Source of the DNA: Fontisphaera persica
GTDB lineage: Bacteria > Verrucomicrobiota > Verrucomicrobiia > Limisphaerales > Fontisphaeraceae
Assembly: GCF_024832785.1 (NCBI RefSeq)
Contig: NZ_CP116615.1
Coordinates: 2,170,001-2,234,000, forward strand
DNA: 64,000 bases
Direction of reading: 5' to 3'
The notes under the pieces are model-generated. The model saw nothing but the letters and a program-made list of their open reading frames with translations, had not been told where the DNA came from and ran no database searches. Every line of letters begins with the position of its first letter. Positions within the stretch are counted from its first letter, which is position 1. A program made the position numbers and the translations under genes. This document shows positions 25,688-33,857 of the stretch, one piece after another.

Positions 25688-26584
25688 CTATTTTGCCACC
25701 AACCAGGCCAGCACCGCTTTTTGCACGTGCAGCCGGTTTTCCGCCTCATCAAAGATGGTGGTGGCATGGGCCTCAAACGTTTCCTCATCAATCTCCTTGC
25801 CGCGATACGCCGGCAAACAATGCATAACCAGGGCATCCGGTTTGGCCAGGCGGAGGACCGAGGCATTGATTTGATAGCCGGAGAGAATCTTCAGGCGCTC
25901 CGCCGCCTCGGCTTCCTTGCCCATGGACACCCACACATCGGTGTATAACAAGTCGCTGCCGGCTGCCGCCTCCGCCACATTTTCTGTGACCATTACCCGG
26001 CCCCCGGCCCGTTGCAAAACCGCCGGCGCCGGTTGAAAAGGCCGCGGCGCGGCAATCCGCAGCTCAAATCCCATTTTGGCCGCGGCAAAAATCCATGAGT
26101 TGGCCATGTTGGACGCCCCATCCCCGATGAACGTCACCACCCGCCCCTGCATCGAACCCCGTTTCTCCTGAAACGTAAAAATATCCGTCAACACCTGGCA
26201 CGGATGCTCTTCATCCGTCAGGGCGTTGATGGTGGGGATTTGCGCATAGCGGGCAAATTCTTCCACGTCGCGCTGGGCGTACGTGCGAATAATCGCCCCG
26301 TGCACCATCCGCCCCAACACCCGCGCCGTGTCCTTCACCGGCTCGCCACGCCCCAACTGAATGTCCATCGCATTCAAGAACAGGGGACGCCCCCCCAGTT
26401 CATGAATGCCCACTTCAAAGGAAACCCGGGTGCGCGTGGAAGACTTGGCAAACATCATCGCCCACGTTTGTCCCTGCAAGGGACGCGGATGATTGCCTCG
26501 CTGGTGTTTGAACCCCCTGGACTGCAACAAAATCCAGTCCATGTCCTCGAGCGCCAGGCCTTCCAAACTCAACAAGTGTCGCAT
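25688..26584 (-). CDS. argF: Ornithine carbamoyltransferase
   Basis: Arginine biosynthesis: carbamoyl phosphate plus ornithine gives citrulline, in the cytosol. The 298-residue protein contains the carbamoyl-phosphate site SSTRTR, the HPCQ motif and the ornithine-binding HCLPAYRG. The start at 26584 (MRHLLSLEGL) was chosen because GGGAG lies at the right distance upstream and it gives the usual family length; the frame extends 21 codons further without a better site. The gene is single, with no other arg genes nearby, and divergent from trpE. Confidence 0.95.
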   Translation of the reverse strand: MRHLLSLEGLALEDMDWILLQSRGFKHQRGNHPRPLQGQTWAMMFAKSSTRTRVSFEVGIHELGGRPLFLNAMDIQLGRGEPVKDTARVLGRMVHGAIIRTYAQRDVEEFARYAQIPTINALTDEEHPCQVLTDIFTFQEKRGSMQGRVVTFIGDGASNMANSWIFAAAKMGFELRIAAPRPFQPAPAVLQRAGGRVMVTENVAEAAAGSDLLYTDVWVSMGKEAEAAERLKILSGYQINASVLRLAKPDALVMHCLPAYRGKEIDEETFEAHATTIFDEAENRLHVQKAVLAWLVAK

Positions 26585-26738
26585 AAAACTTCTCCCGCTG
26601 GCGGGCCTGACCGGCCCTGCCAGCCCTTTTATATTTACCCCGGCCATTGCTTCCGGGAAAAACTCATTGTTTAGCTCTTTTCAATCGCCGCGTCACGCAC
26701 TTTTTTACCACTCGCCAAGACCTCCCTTCCGCACTAAC

Positions 26739-26843
26739 ATGGGCCTGGTGGGCAGTCGCCGGAGCGGGAAGAGCATTGCCTGGTGGCAGTGCCAGCAAGC
26801 CACCCCTCCGGCTGCCTGGCCGTTGCTGATGGGATGCTGCTGA
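26739..26843 (+). promoter_or_regulatory. Possible trp leader peptide frame
   Basis: A 34-codon frame with three Trp codons, two of them adjacent (TGGTGG at 26781-26786), ends 10 bases before the trpE start codon. GGTGGC/GCCACC and CAGCAA/TTGCTG can form mutually exclusive stems around these codons. There is no U-tailed terminator, so if it regulates trpE it would act by translational coupling or unmasking rather than classical attenuation. The frame is part of a longer open stretch, so chance is possible. Confidence 0.3.
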
Positions 26844-26853
26844 TTAGCCCGGT

Positions 26854-28362
26854 ATGTACACCCCCACTTTGGACGAATTTGTGGCGCTGGCGCGCGGGGC
26901 CAATTTAATTCCGGTCACGCGCCGCCTGCTGGCCGACTTTGAAACGCCGCTCTCCGCCTATCACAAAATCCGCGGACAGGGCGAAAGCTTCCTCTTCGAG
27001 TCTGTGGAAGGCGGCGAGCATCTGGGCCGGTATTCCTTTGTGGGCTGCAACCCCCGCGCTGTCATCAAACAAATCGGCTCGCGCGTGGAGGTGTACGAGC
27101 ACGGGAAATGCATTGAAACCATTCCCATCGGCGCCGCCCCAGGCGAGGCGCGCGATGGTCTGGTGGTCGTCGAGCGCCTCATGCGCCGCTACCGCCCGGC
27201 CATTCTGCCCGGCCTGCCCCGCTTCACCGGCGGCGCGGTGGGCTACCTTGGCTACGAGTTCATCCACGACATTGAGCCGGTGGTGCCTCGTCCCCCTCGT
27301 GACGAACTGGGCACACCGGTCATGTACTTCCTGCTGGCTGATGAACTGCTCATCTTCGACCGCGTGGCGCAGACCATCACCATCCTGGTCAACGCCTTGA
27401 TTGAAGAGGGCCAGAATCCCGCTGACGCCTACGAGGACGCCCTTTCTGAAATTGACCGCATCATTGCCCTGCTCGAGCAGCCCGTGGGCGCCGCCCCCTT
27501 GAGTGTGCCGTTTGAAATCCCGGAAATCGCCGCCACCTCCAATGTGCCCCGGGAGCAATTCCTGGCCAATGTCCGCAAAGCCAAGGAATACATCAACGCC
27601 GGCGACATCATCCAAGTCGTCGGCTCCCAGCGCTTCTCTGCGCCGGTCACCGCCACTCCGCTGGACGTCTATCGGGCCGCCCGCACCGTCAACCCCTCCC
27701 CCTACATGTTCCTGCTCGAGCTGGACGGTTTCTCCCTTGTGGGCGCCTCACCGGAAATCCATGTCCGCTGCGAAGATCGCAAGGTGGAAATCCGTCCCAT
27801 CGCCGGCACCCGCGCCCGCGGCAAAACGCCCGAGGATGACCGCCGCCTCGCCGAAGAATTGCTCGCCGACCCCAAGGAACGCGCCGAGCATGTCATGCTC
27901 GTGGACCTGGCCCGCAACGATTTGGGGCGCGTCTGCGACTATGGCACTGTGCAGGTCAAAGACCTCATGATTATCGAGCGCTACAGCCACGTCATGCACA
28001 TCGTCTCCCAGGTCGAAGGCCGGCTCTCCGCCGAACGCAGCACCTTTGACCTCATGCGCGCCACCTTCCCGGCCGGCACCTTGAGCGGCGCACCCAAAAT
28101 CCGCGCCATGCAAATCATTGCCGAGCTGGAGCAGACCGCCCGCGGCCCCTATGGGGGGTGCGTCGGCTATTTCTCCTTCAACGGCAACCTCGATTGCTGC
28201 ATCACCATCCGCACCGCCTTGCTCAAAGATGGCATGGCCCACGTCCAGGCGGGTGGGGGCTGGGTCAATGACAGCGAACCCGAAGCCGAGTACATGGAAA
28301 CCGTGAACAAATCACGCGCCATGCTTAAAGCCGTGGCCCTGGCCCAGAATTTCCATCGTTAA
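26854..28362 (+). CDS. trpE: Anthranilate synthase component I
   Basis: First committed step of tryptophan synthesis: chorismate to anthranilate, with ammonia from a TrpG partner. The 502-residue length is normal. The N-terminal feedback-binding region (FLFESVEGGEHLGRYSFVG) and the chorismate-binding domain are intact: GDIIQVVGSQRF, PSPYMFLLELDGFSLVGASP, IRPIAGTRARGK, DLARNDLGRVC, FPAGTLSGAPKIRAM and GYFSFNGNLDCCITIRT. The Ser-containing LFESVE-type motif of tryptophan-sensitive enzymes is present, so feedback inhibition is likely. No trpG or other trp gene is adjacent. A Trp-codon-containing short frame directly upstream may regulate it. Confidence 0.95.
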   Translation: MYTPTLDEFVALARGANLIPVTRRLLADFETPLSAYHKIRGQGESFLFESVEGGEHLGRYSFVGCNPRAVIKQIGSRVEVYEHGKCIETIPIGAAPGEARDGLVVVERLMRRYRPAILPGLPRFTGGAVGYLGYEFIHDIEPVVPRPPRDELGTPVMYFLLADELLIFDRVAQTITILVNALIEEGQNPADAYEDALSEIDRIIALLEQPVGAAPLSVPFEIPEIAATSNVPREQFLANVRKAKEYINAGDIIQVVGSQRFSAPVTATPLDVYRAARTVNPSPYMFLLELDGFSLVGASPEIHVRCEDRKVEIRPIAGTRARGKTPEDDRRLAEELLADPKERAEHVMLVDLARNDLGRVCDYGTVQVKDLMIIERYSHVMHIVSQVEGRLSAERSTFDLMRATFPAGTLSGAPKIRAMQIIAELEQTARGPYGGCVGYFSFNGNLDCCITIRTALLKDGMAHVQAGGGWVNDSEPEAEYMETVNKSRAMLKAVALAQNFHR

Positions 28363-28430
28363 GCCCGGCACTACGCCACGTCACCGTCCCTTTTTGCGGG
28401 GTCTGGCCCCAAACCACAGAGGCTGGAGGC

Positions 28431-30011
28431 TTAAGCCTCTTCCACCACCTTCCAACCGATGGCCTTGGCCAGCTCATAGGCTGGTTCACGCAAGTCTCCG
28501 TAAAACGTCACCCGGTGCCAGCCCCATTGATCCCAGAAGGTAAACAACTTCTCAAAATCCCCCATCGGCACGGCACAAAGTTTCGTCCGGCACGCCCGAT
28601 CATCGGGGTCATTGCCTACCGTCCGCGCCCGATGCAGCAGGATTTCCTTGCGCCCGTTGTCCACCTCCAACGTGGTGACCACATAACCTGCCGGCAACAA
28701 CGAACGAACCGAGGCGCCCTGCCGGTCTTCTGAATGCGTCAGGATTTGATAGGCGTTGGCACGTCCCTGCGGGCCAAAGGGCCTGTTGGAGGCCACGCAA
28801 TGCGCGTAAATAATCTGTCCCTTGGCCGTGTCCATCACCGGGTCGGAAATGTAACCCGGCCGTCCCTGGGTCAACGTGGTGAAGGCCACCATCGTGGCCG
28901 TCGAACGAATGTCGCACTCGCAGGCCCCTATCAGCCCTTCATTTAACAGCTCATGGAACCCCAGGCACGGGTAGGCGTGAATATGGCCCCCGTAAAAACC
29001 CCCCAGACAATTGATGGTAATAGCATTGGCCTGATGCCGCTTCATCACTTCTTTCTGCGCCAGATACATCGCCGCCGAAGCCTCCAACGTGCTCCAATCC
29101 ACCCCGGCCACCCGGGCTGCGCCTTTGCTCCATCGGTACGCCAGCACCCGCGCCTCGTCCTTGTTGGCGTTTTTCCAGGCTTCATTCAACTCCGCAAAAC
29201 TGATGCGCTGCACCGGTATCTCCATGCAGGTCCCCTCGGCCCCCGCCGATGGATCCCGCACCGCCAAAATTTTCGATTGGCGCATCCGCCGCACACATTC
29301 ATCCACCGCCAGCAAATTCATCCGGTCCTCCCGGGACGCCAACCGCCCCACCCGTGGCATGCTCCGCTGGCGCACTTGCGCCGTGGCCGCCACGAAATCC
29401 GCCACCGTCCCCCCTTGCTGCACCAAGCGAAAACACTCCACCGCCGCCACCAAATCCTCCATGTCGCTGCTGGCCACAAAGCCCACATTGGGCGTGTTGG
29501 CCCGCAAAAAGGCCGCGTTGTACACCAAAAAACCGCCGCTCCCACCATACTGAAAGTCGGCATACAATGTCGGTTTGCCCGCACCCGCCACCGTCTGCAC
29601 CACGCGATTCCAACAATTCATCTGAAATACCACGTACCCCTGCACGCCGGTGGTTTTGTCCTCCTCCAGGATTTTGGCCGCCTGCTCCGGCCCTGTGGCC
29701 GTGGACGTCAGGAATTGCATATCCCGGCAGCGCCGTTGCAAAATCTGCTCCACCTTTTGCATGAAAGGCCGGAAGTCATAGCCCTTGTTGGGCCAGTCCG
29801 GCGCCGGCTGCACCGGCGCATGCAGGGCAAAAACCAGACGCAGTTTCATCTTGGGCGCGCCTGGCGCGGCGGCTTGACCCTGCTGCGGCAAAAATGCCGA
29901 GGCCGCCAGCCCCGCGCATGCGGCACCAGCCACTCCCAGAAAATCACGCCGGGACAATGGACACCCACGACAACGTGACGAGAAAGGGTGGGAAGAGCAT
30001 TCTTTTTTCAT
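28431..30011 (-). CDS. Tat-exported L-fucose/L-arabinose isomerase-like protein
   Basis: A 526-residue protein with a twin-arginine signal (SRRDFLGVAGAACAGLAASA, about residues 20-39). The body resembles the FucI/AraA fold: an N-terminal half with alternating strands (MQFLTSTATGPEQAAKILEE) and a C-terminal half with TINCLGGFYGGHIHAYPCLGF, GACECDIRSTATMVAF and IIYAHCVASNRPFGPQG, matching the metal-site region of sugar isomerases. Export of such an enzyme is unusual outside PVC bacteria, where it is common. Whether it isomerises free sugars in the periplasm or has another role is unknown. The gene stands alone between trpE and the toxin-antitoxin operon. Confidence 0.65.
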   Translation of the reverse strand: MKKECSSHPFSSRCRGCPLSRRDFLGVAGAACAGLAASAFLPQQGQAAAPGAPKMKLRLVFALHAPVQPAPDWPNKGYDFRPFMQKVEQILQRRCRDMQFLTSTATGPEQAAKILEEDKTTGVQGYVVFQMNCWNRVVQTVAGAGKPTLYADFQYGGSGGFLVYNAAFLRANTPNVGFVASSDMEDLVAAVECFRLVQQGGTVADFVAATAQVRQRSMPRVGRLASREDRMNLLAVDECVRRMRQSKILAVRDPSAGAEGTCMEIPVQRISFAELNEAWKNANKDEARVLAYRWSKGAARVAGVDWSTLEASAAMYLAQKEVMKRHQANAITINCLGGFYGGHIHAYPCLGFHELLNEGLIGACECDIRSTATMVAFTTLTQGRPGYISDPVMDTAKGQIIYAHCVASNRPFGPQGRANAYQILTHSEDRQGASVRSLLPAGYVVTTLEVDNGRKEILLHRARTVGNDPDDRACRTKLCAVPMGDFEKLFTFWDQWGWHRVTFYGDLREPAYELAKAIGWKVVEEA

Positions 30012-30239
30012 AAGATAAGCCTATGGGCTACGCTCAACATATCCTCTTCTTATGCTACTTTTGCAAGCAGTATTAAGGCTGATTTAGTCTGGGCCATTTG
30101 CCCAGCCAAGGCGCATGCGCCCTTGGCCCTAGGCAAAAAAACGGCATTAGGCCGGTTCTGCTCTTGACACCGCCAGCCGAATATGCGTAATTACATCGTA
30201 CATACAATGAATAGTGTTTGAATATACATTGAATGCATT
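30012..30239. promoter_or_regulatory. Promoter and operator region of the toxin-antitoxin/pseudopilin operon
   Basis: TTGACA (30164-30169) with CGTAAT 16 bases on forms a sigma-70-type promoter. Downstream lie the direct repeats ATACAATGAAT (30202-30212) and ATACATTGAAT (30224-30234), 22 bases apart (two helical turns) and differing at one base; these suit a ribbon-helix-helix antitoxin as autorepressor. Upstream are two inverted repeats (GGGCCATTTGCCC at 30091-30103 and CCAAGG/CCTTGG around GCGCATGCGC at 30106-30126) that could serve the divergent gene or end stray transcripts. Confidence 0.5.
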
Positions 30240-30527
30240 ATGGATTTTGATTGGAACCAACCGTCTTTTCCCATTGAGCCGCCCCTGACCCCCGTGGCCA
30301 TTGAGGAGTCTTTTGAGGACCCTTTTGCTGTCAAATTGCTGCCGGACACCCCCCGTTTCTCAGCTCAGGCACGGTATTTCAATCTGGGGTTATCTGCCAG
30401 TGGCCTGGGCATCTTCAGCGTTTATCGAACCAACGGCAAGTTAACCCGCGTCATTTTTGCCCGGCCCTTCACCCCGGAAGAACGCTTTTTTTACCAGAAA
30501 AAGGCCAGTCAACTGTTGTCAGCCTGA
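30240..30527 (+). CDS. BrnT-like toxin
   Basis: A 95-residue protein with the BrnT pattern: an N-terminal MDFDWN, the segment SFEDPFAVKL, RYFNLGLSASGLGIFSVY, and the terminal KLTRVIFARPFTPEERFFYQKK, where BrnT normally has RIISAR..T..ER..Y. BrnT toxins have a RelE-like fold and block translation as ribonucleases. Here the usual BrnT N-terminal K..K.HGVSF stretch is replaced by a Pro-rich sequence, so catalytic activity is not assured. The toxin-first order with the antitoxin 21 bases downstream is as in brnTA. It is the first gene of an operon that continues into pseudopilin genes. Confidence 0.65.
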   Translation: MDFDWNQPSFPIEPPLTPVAIEESFEDPFAVKLLPDTPRFSAQARYFNLGLSASGLGIFSVYRTNGKLTRVIFARPFTPEERFFYQKKASQLLSA

Positions 30528-30548
30528 ATCTTTTAACCTGCGGATGAC

Positions 30549-30863
30549 ATGAACACGCTTACCGATTGGGAAGAAGTGCCCCTGTTCGACAGTGAACAGG
30601 CCGAGGCGGCCTTTTGGGCCGAAAACCGAATTGACTTGCGTTTGATGGAAGCCGCCGTGGCCGCCGGCTCTGAACTGTCCGAATCGGTGACCATCACCCT
30701 GCGCATGGACCCGCGGCTGCTCTCGCGCATCAAACGGCTGGCCCGCTCACGGTATCTGAATTACCAGAGCATGATGAAACAATGGATTAGCGAGCGGTTG
30801 GAACAGGAAATGGCCGCCCGGCAAAACGAAAATGCGCCCGGAATGCGTTATTTACGCGGATAG
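30549..30863 (+). CDS. CopG-type (ribbon-helix-helix) antitoxin
   Basis: A 104-residue protein. The N-terminus VPLFDSEQAEAAFWAEN matches the F.SE.EEA.FW pattern of CopG-type antitoxins, and residues about 45-90 form the ribbon-helix-helix domain (SVTITLRMDPRLLSRIKRLA then NYQSMMKQWISERLEQE). It should neutralise the BrnT-like toxin and repress the shared promoter through the N-terminal beta strand. It lies 21 bases after the toxin gene and 9 bases before a small proline-rich gene with a strong ribosome-binding site. Two direct repeats upstream of the toxin gene are candidate operators. Family assignment is stronger for the RHH domain than for pairing specificity. Confidence 0.75.
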   Translation: MNTLTDWEEVPLFDSEQAEAAFWAENRIDLRLMEAAVAAGSELSESVTITLRMDPRLLSRIKRLARSRYLNYQSMMKQWISERLEQEMAARQNENAPGMRYLRG

Positions 30864-30872
30864 GAGAAGGTT

Positions 30873-31100
30873 ATGGCACGGAAGATTACCCGCCTGTTGC
30901 CGGAACCGCCGACTGAGCCGGCTGATTTCCTTGCGGCCGCCTCCGGCGAGATGTCTTTGCCTCCCTTCCCCCACCCGGTGGACTGGCCGCCTGCAGAAAC
31001 AGAGCCCAACCGCATGGAACTGCCCCCGCCGCCAGCAAATAAACATGGCGCGCCCCGGCGCCGGCAGGCTATAGTGCCGCGCAAAAAAACTGGCACATGA
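30873..31100 (+). CDS. Small proline-rich protein of unknown function in the pseudopilin operon
   Basis: A 75-residue protein, not recognised. It is preceded by an excellent ribosome-binding site (AGGAGAAGG, about 3 bases before ATG), and its stop overlaps the start of the first GspG-like gene by four bases (ATGA), so it is very likely translated and coupled to it. The sequence is Pro-rich in the middle (SLPPFPHPVDWPPAETEP, ELPPPPANK) with basic ends (MARKITRLLPEPP, RRRQAIVPRKK). There is no signal peptide or membrane segment, so it should be cytosolic and largely disordered. It might adapt the toxin-antitoxin pair to the pilin genes, or be an assembly factor; neither is shown. Confidence 0.6.
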   Translation: MARKITRLLPEPPTEPADFLAAASGEMSLPPFPHPVDWPPAETEPNRMELPPPPANKHGAPRRRQAIVPRKKTGT

Positions 31101-31735
31101 AGACCATGCTACCATCGCCCATGCGGAAACCAGGCCGGCAGGTCCAGGCGGGGGGATTTACCCTGGTGGAAATCCTGATGGTGTTGGCAATTATCGGCGT
31201 TTTGGCTGCCATCGCTCTGACCATTTTGCCGGTGGCCAAAGACCGCTCCCTGCGCAGCCGGGCAGAAACCCAGTTGCGGCAAATTGAAGCCGCCATCGAG
31301 GCCTACCACGCCAAACACGGGCTTTATCCACCGGACAATCCGGGCGGCAACACCGCCGTCCACCAGTTGTTCTACGAACTAACCGGCGTGCTCTGGGATG
31401 GCACACGTTTCACTGACCTTCACCAGCAACCCATTGACATGGGCAAACTGGGGGTCGGCGGCATTGTCCACGCCGCCAAGCCCGGCCAAACCATTCGCAA
31501 CTTTTTCGGCGACACCATTCCCGACACCGTGGACATTGGCGGCGTCAAACTGCTCAAGGCCCCCGGAGAATGGCCACCAGGCGTGGGTACTCCCCCGGTG
31601 CCCACCCACCCTTCGGTTAATGTCTGGCGCTATAAATCCACCAACCCCGACCACAATAAAAACTCCTACGACCTGTGGGCGGACCTGGTGATTCGCGGAA
31701 AAATCGTACGCATCTCCAACTGGGAACGACGCTAA
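31097..31735 (+). CDS. GspG-like pseudopilin 1
   Basis: A 212-residue type II secretion-type pseudopilin. A long 20-residue leader ends in Gly, with the processing site G|FTLVE and a hydrophobic helix (ILMVLAIIGVLAAIALTIL). The residues after it (RSRAETQLRQIEAAIEAYHAKHGLYPPDN) match the GspG alpha-1 C-terminal half and the LYP turn. The C-terminal beta region ends SYDLWADLVIRGKIVRISNW, resembling the calcium-site segment of GspG. First of six pseudopilin genes in GspG-G-H-I-J-K order, coupled to the upstream proline-rich gene. Translation probably depends on that coupling because no good ribosome-binding site precedes the ATG. Confidence 0.88.
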   Translation: MKTMLPSPMRKPGRQVQAGGFTLVEILMVLAIIGVLAAIALTILPVAKDRSLRSRAETQLRQIEAAIEAYHAKHGLYPPDNPGGNTAVHQLFYELTGVLWDGTRFTDLHQQPIDMGKLGVGGIVHAAKPGQTIRNFFGDTIPDTVDIGGVKLLKAPGEWPPGVGTPPVPTHPSVNVWRYKSTNPDHNKNSYDLWADLVIRGKIVRISNWERR

Positions 31736-31741
31736 TTGACC

Positions 31742-32371
31742 ATGTTAAACCAACCCTTGTTTATGAAAGCTCATGGACGCGCCCGCCGGGCGTTTACCTT
31801 GATTGAACTGCTGACGGTCATTGCCATCATCGCCATTTTGGCCGGATTAATCCTCTCCGCTGTGGTGGCCACCAAGGGCAAAGCCAAAAAGGCCATGGCC
31901 AAAACCGAAATGTCCGGTTTGAAAGCCGCCATTCTCATGTATGAAAAGGATTACAGCATTTACCCCACCACCAATGCGGTGGACACCACCTATGGCGCAG
32001 GCGCTTTCCTAACCGGCAGCCCGGACAACAACCTCGTGGTGGACGTCCTGCGCAATGTGAATCCCCAAAATCGCGCCAGCAACCAAGGGCATCCCCGCAA
32101 CCCGCGCCAAACGGTTTATCTCGACGTCAAACCCGCCAGTGACAACGGCGCGCCCGGCGTGACCCCCGGCGGCAATTATAATGACCCTTGGGGCAACCAG
32201 TACATCATCACCCTCGACAACGACTTTGATGACGTGGCCAAAGACCCCGTATATAACAACACGGGAGCCTTGCGGCTTAATGTCATCATCTGGTCGCGCG
32301 GCCCGGATGGCAGAGCCCATCCCGACCCCGACCACCCCGACAACAAGGACAACGTGCTCGGCTGGAAATAA
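31742..32371 (+). CDS. GspG-like pseudopilin 2
   Basis: A 209-residue pseudopilin from the ATG at 31742; a TTG at 31736, immediately after the preceding stop, is an alternative start. The processing site is A|FTLIE, with Ala rather than Gly at -1, which PilD-type peptidases tolerate. The helix LLTVIAIIAILAGLILSAVV is followed by a GspG-like MSGLKAAILMYEKDYSIYP and a C-terminal PWGNQYIITLDNDFDD...NVIIWSRGPDG. That YNDPWGNQY/SRGPDG pattern is the hallmark of GspG calcium-binding loops. A second GspG-like gene in the same operon suggests either two fibre types or a heteropolymer. Confidence 0.88.
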   Translation: MLNQPLFMKAHGRARRAFTLIELLTVIAIIAILAGLILSAVVATKGKAKKAMAKTEMSGLKAAILMYEKDYSIYPTTNAVDTTYGAGAFLTGSPDNNLVVDVLRNVNPQNRASNQGHPRNPRQTVYLDVKPASDNGAPGVTPGGNYNDPWGNQYIITLDNDFDDVAKDPVYNNTGALRLNVIIWSRGPDGRAHPDPDHPDNKDNVLGWK

Positions 32372-32391
32372 TCTCCGGCTGCCCTGCTGCC

Positions 32392-33228
32392 ATGAAGCTC
32401 CCTGCCATCCACCACCGCTGCGATGAAGGCTCTGTTCCCCACGGCGGCCTGATGTTCGCCACCAGCCCCTGGGTGAGGATGGCTTTTACGCTGGCGGAGC
32501 TCTTGGTGGTGATTGCCATCATCGGCATGCTGACCGCTGTGTCGCTGCCTGCCATCCGCAAAATCGCCAAATCCGATTCCATGAACGCGGCCAGTCGGCA
32601 GCTTCTGGACGACATTGGCTATGCGCGGCGGCTGGCCATCCGCAATCGCACCACCGTTTACATGGTTTTCCTGCCGCATCAATACTACAGCCTGGGCAGT
32701 GCCTTCTCGGGGGCAGAGCAAACCCGCGCCCGCGAGCTGTTGGATTTGCAATACACCGGTTATGCCATGTTTGCCCGCCGCCAGGCCGGCGACCAGCCCG
32801 GCCAGGGCATCCCTGCTTACCTGCGCGACTGGGTCAGCCTCCCGGAGGGAGTCTTCATCCCGGTGTGGAAATACACCACCGGCCATGACCATGCCACCCC
32901 CTTCCGCACAGTGCCCATCCCCTTCCCCGAAGCCACCAGCCGGCTCATCCCCATGCCCTATATTGCTTTCAATCATCAGGGGCAGTTGGTGCAATTTGAT
33001 TCTCAAGGCCGGCCGCTGCCCACGGCAGAGGATGTGGACCTGCCGCTCGCACGCGGCGCAGTGGTCCCGCCCAAAGACCCGGTGACCCAGGAATACCTGT
33101 GGCAGGCGCCCGAAATCATCGAAAATCCGCCCAACAACAGCATCAACAACCCCAACTACATTCACATAGACTGGATGACCGGGCGCGCCAAAATTGAGCG
33201 GCCAGAATTGCCGGAAGCGCGCCCCTGA
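32392..33228 (+). CDS. GspH-like minor pseudopilin
   Basis: A 278-residue pseudopilin with processing site A|FTLAE and helix LLVVIAIIGMLTAVSLPAI. The region after it (MNAASRQLLDDIGYARRLAIRNRTTVYMVFLP) is the typical GspH/FimT segment. The C-terminal domain is larger than in classical GspH (about 170-200 residues). The leader is long from the first ATG at 32392; an internal ATG at 32452 would give a more usual 10-residue leader and may be the true start. It lies in the H position of the G-H-I-J-K order. Confidence 0.85.
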   Translation: MKLPAIHHRCDEGSVPHGGLMFATSPWVRMAFTLAELLVVIAIIGMLTAVSLPAIRKIAKSDSMNAASRQLLDDIGYARRLAIRNRTTVYMVFLPHQYYSLGSAFSGAEQTRARELLDLQYTGYAMFARRQAGDQPGQGIPAYLRDWVSLPEGVFIPVWKYTTGHDHATPFRTVPIPFPEATSRLIPMPYIAFNHQGQLVQFDSQGRPLPTAEDVDLPLARGAVVPPKDPVTQEYLWQAPEIIENPPNNSINNPNYIHIDWMTGRAKIERPELPEARP

Positions 33229-33233
33229 CTGAC

Positions 33234-33857
33234 ATGCAACCTGCGCTGTCACATACCCGCTGCCGCCCCCGCCACGAGCGCGGTTTTAACATGGTGGAAA
33301 TCGCCATCTGCCTGGGCGTGATTGCCATCGCCCTGGTGGCCATCATTGGCGTGATGCCCACCGGCATGCGCGTCACCCAGGACAACCGCGAGGAAACCGT
33401 CATTGACCAGGACGCCCGTTATTTCATGCAAGCCATCCGGCTGGGCGCCGCAGGCGATGTCCAACTGGCGGGGCAGGTGGAAAGTGTCAACGGACAGTCA
33501 GCAAATGACCCGCTGCTCGTCATCGGGCGCCTGTGCATCCCCGACCAGGTCAACGTCGCCATCGTGCGCGGCTTAAGCGGCCCGGCAGCCGAGCGTTCCG
33601 CCGCCAGTGCGCCGGTGGCTTTCCGTTATCGCTTGTCCAGTGAAGTGCGTCCCTTCCCGCCGCCGCCCAACTCCCCGCCGCAATTGTCCGACTACCTGCA
33701 CGAAGTCACCCTGCGCTTCGAGTGGCCGCTGCGTCCTGATGGCACTCTGGGCCGCCGCATGGCCAGCGGCAGCCCGCGCATTTACCGGTTCCTGGTCAGC
33801 GGCACCCTCATGGAAACCAATGTGTCGGGCGAAACCATCTTTCTCTTCCGGCCATGA
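33234..33857 (+). CDS. GspI/PilV-like minor pseudopilin
   Basis: A 207-residue protein with processing site G|FNMVE and helix IAICLGVIAIALVAIIGV followed by MPTGMRVTQDNREETVIDQDA. This matches the minor pseudopilin class of GspI/PilV by position and N-terminal pattern. The start is 5 bases after the GspH-like stop, and its stop overlaps the next start by four bases (ATGA). The C-terminal domain ends in beta strands (HEVTLRFEWPL, YRFLVSGTLM). In type II secretion the GspI-J-K complex starts fibre assembly. Confidence 0.82.
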   Translation: MQPALSHTRCRPRHERGFNMVEIAICLGVIAIALVAIIGVMPTGMRVTQDNREETVIDQDARYFMQAIRLGAAGDVQLAGQVESVNGQSANDPLLVIGRLCIPDQVNVAIVRGLSGPAAERSAASAPVAFRYRLSSEVRPFPPPPNSPPQLSDYLHEVTLRFEWPLRPDGTLGRRMASGSPRIYRFLVSGTLMETNVSGETIFLFRP

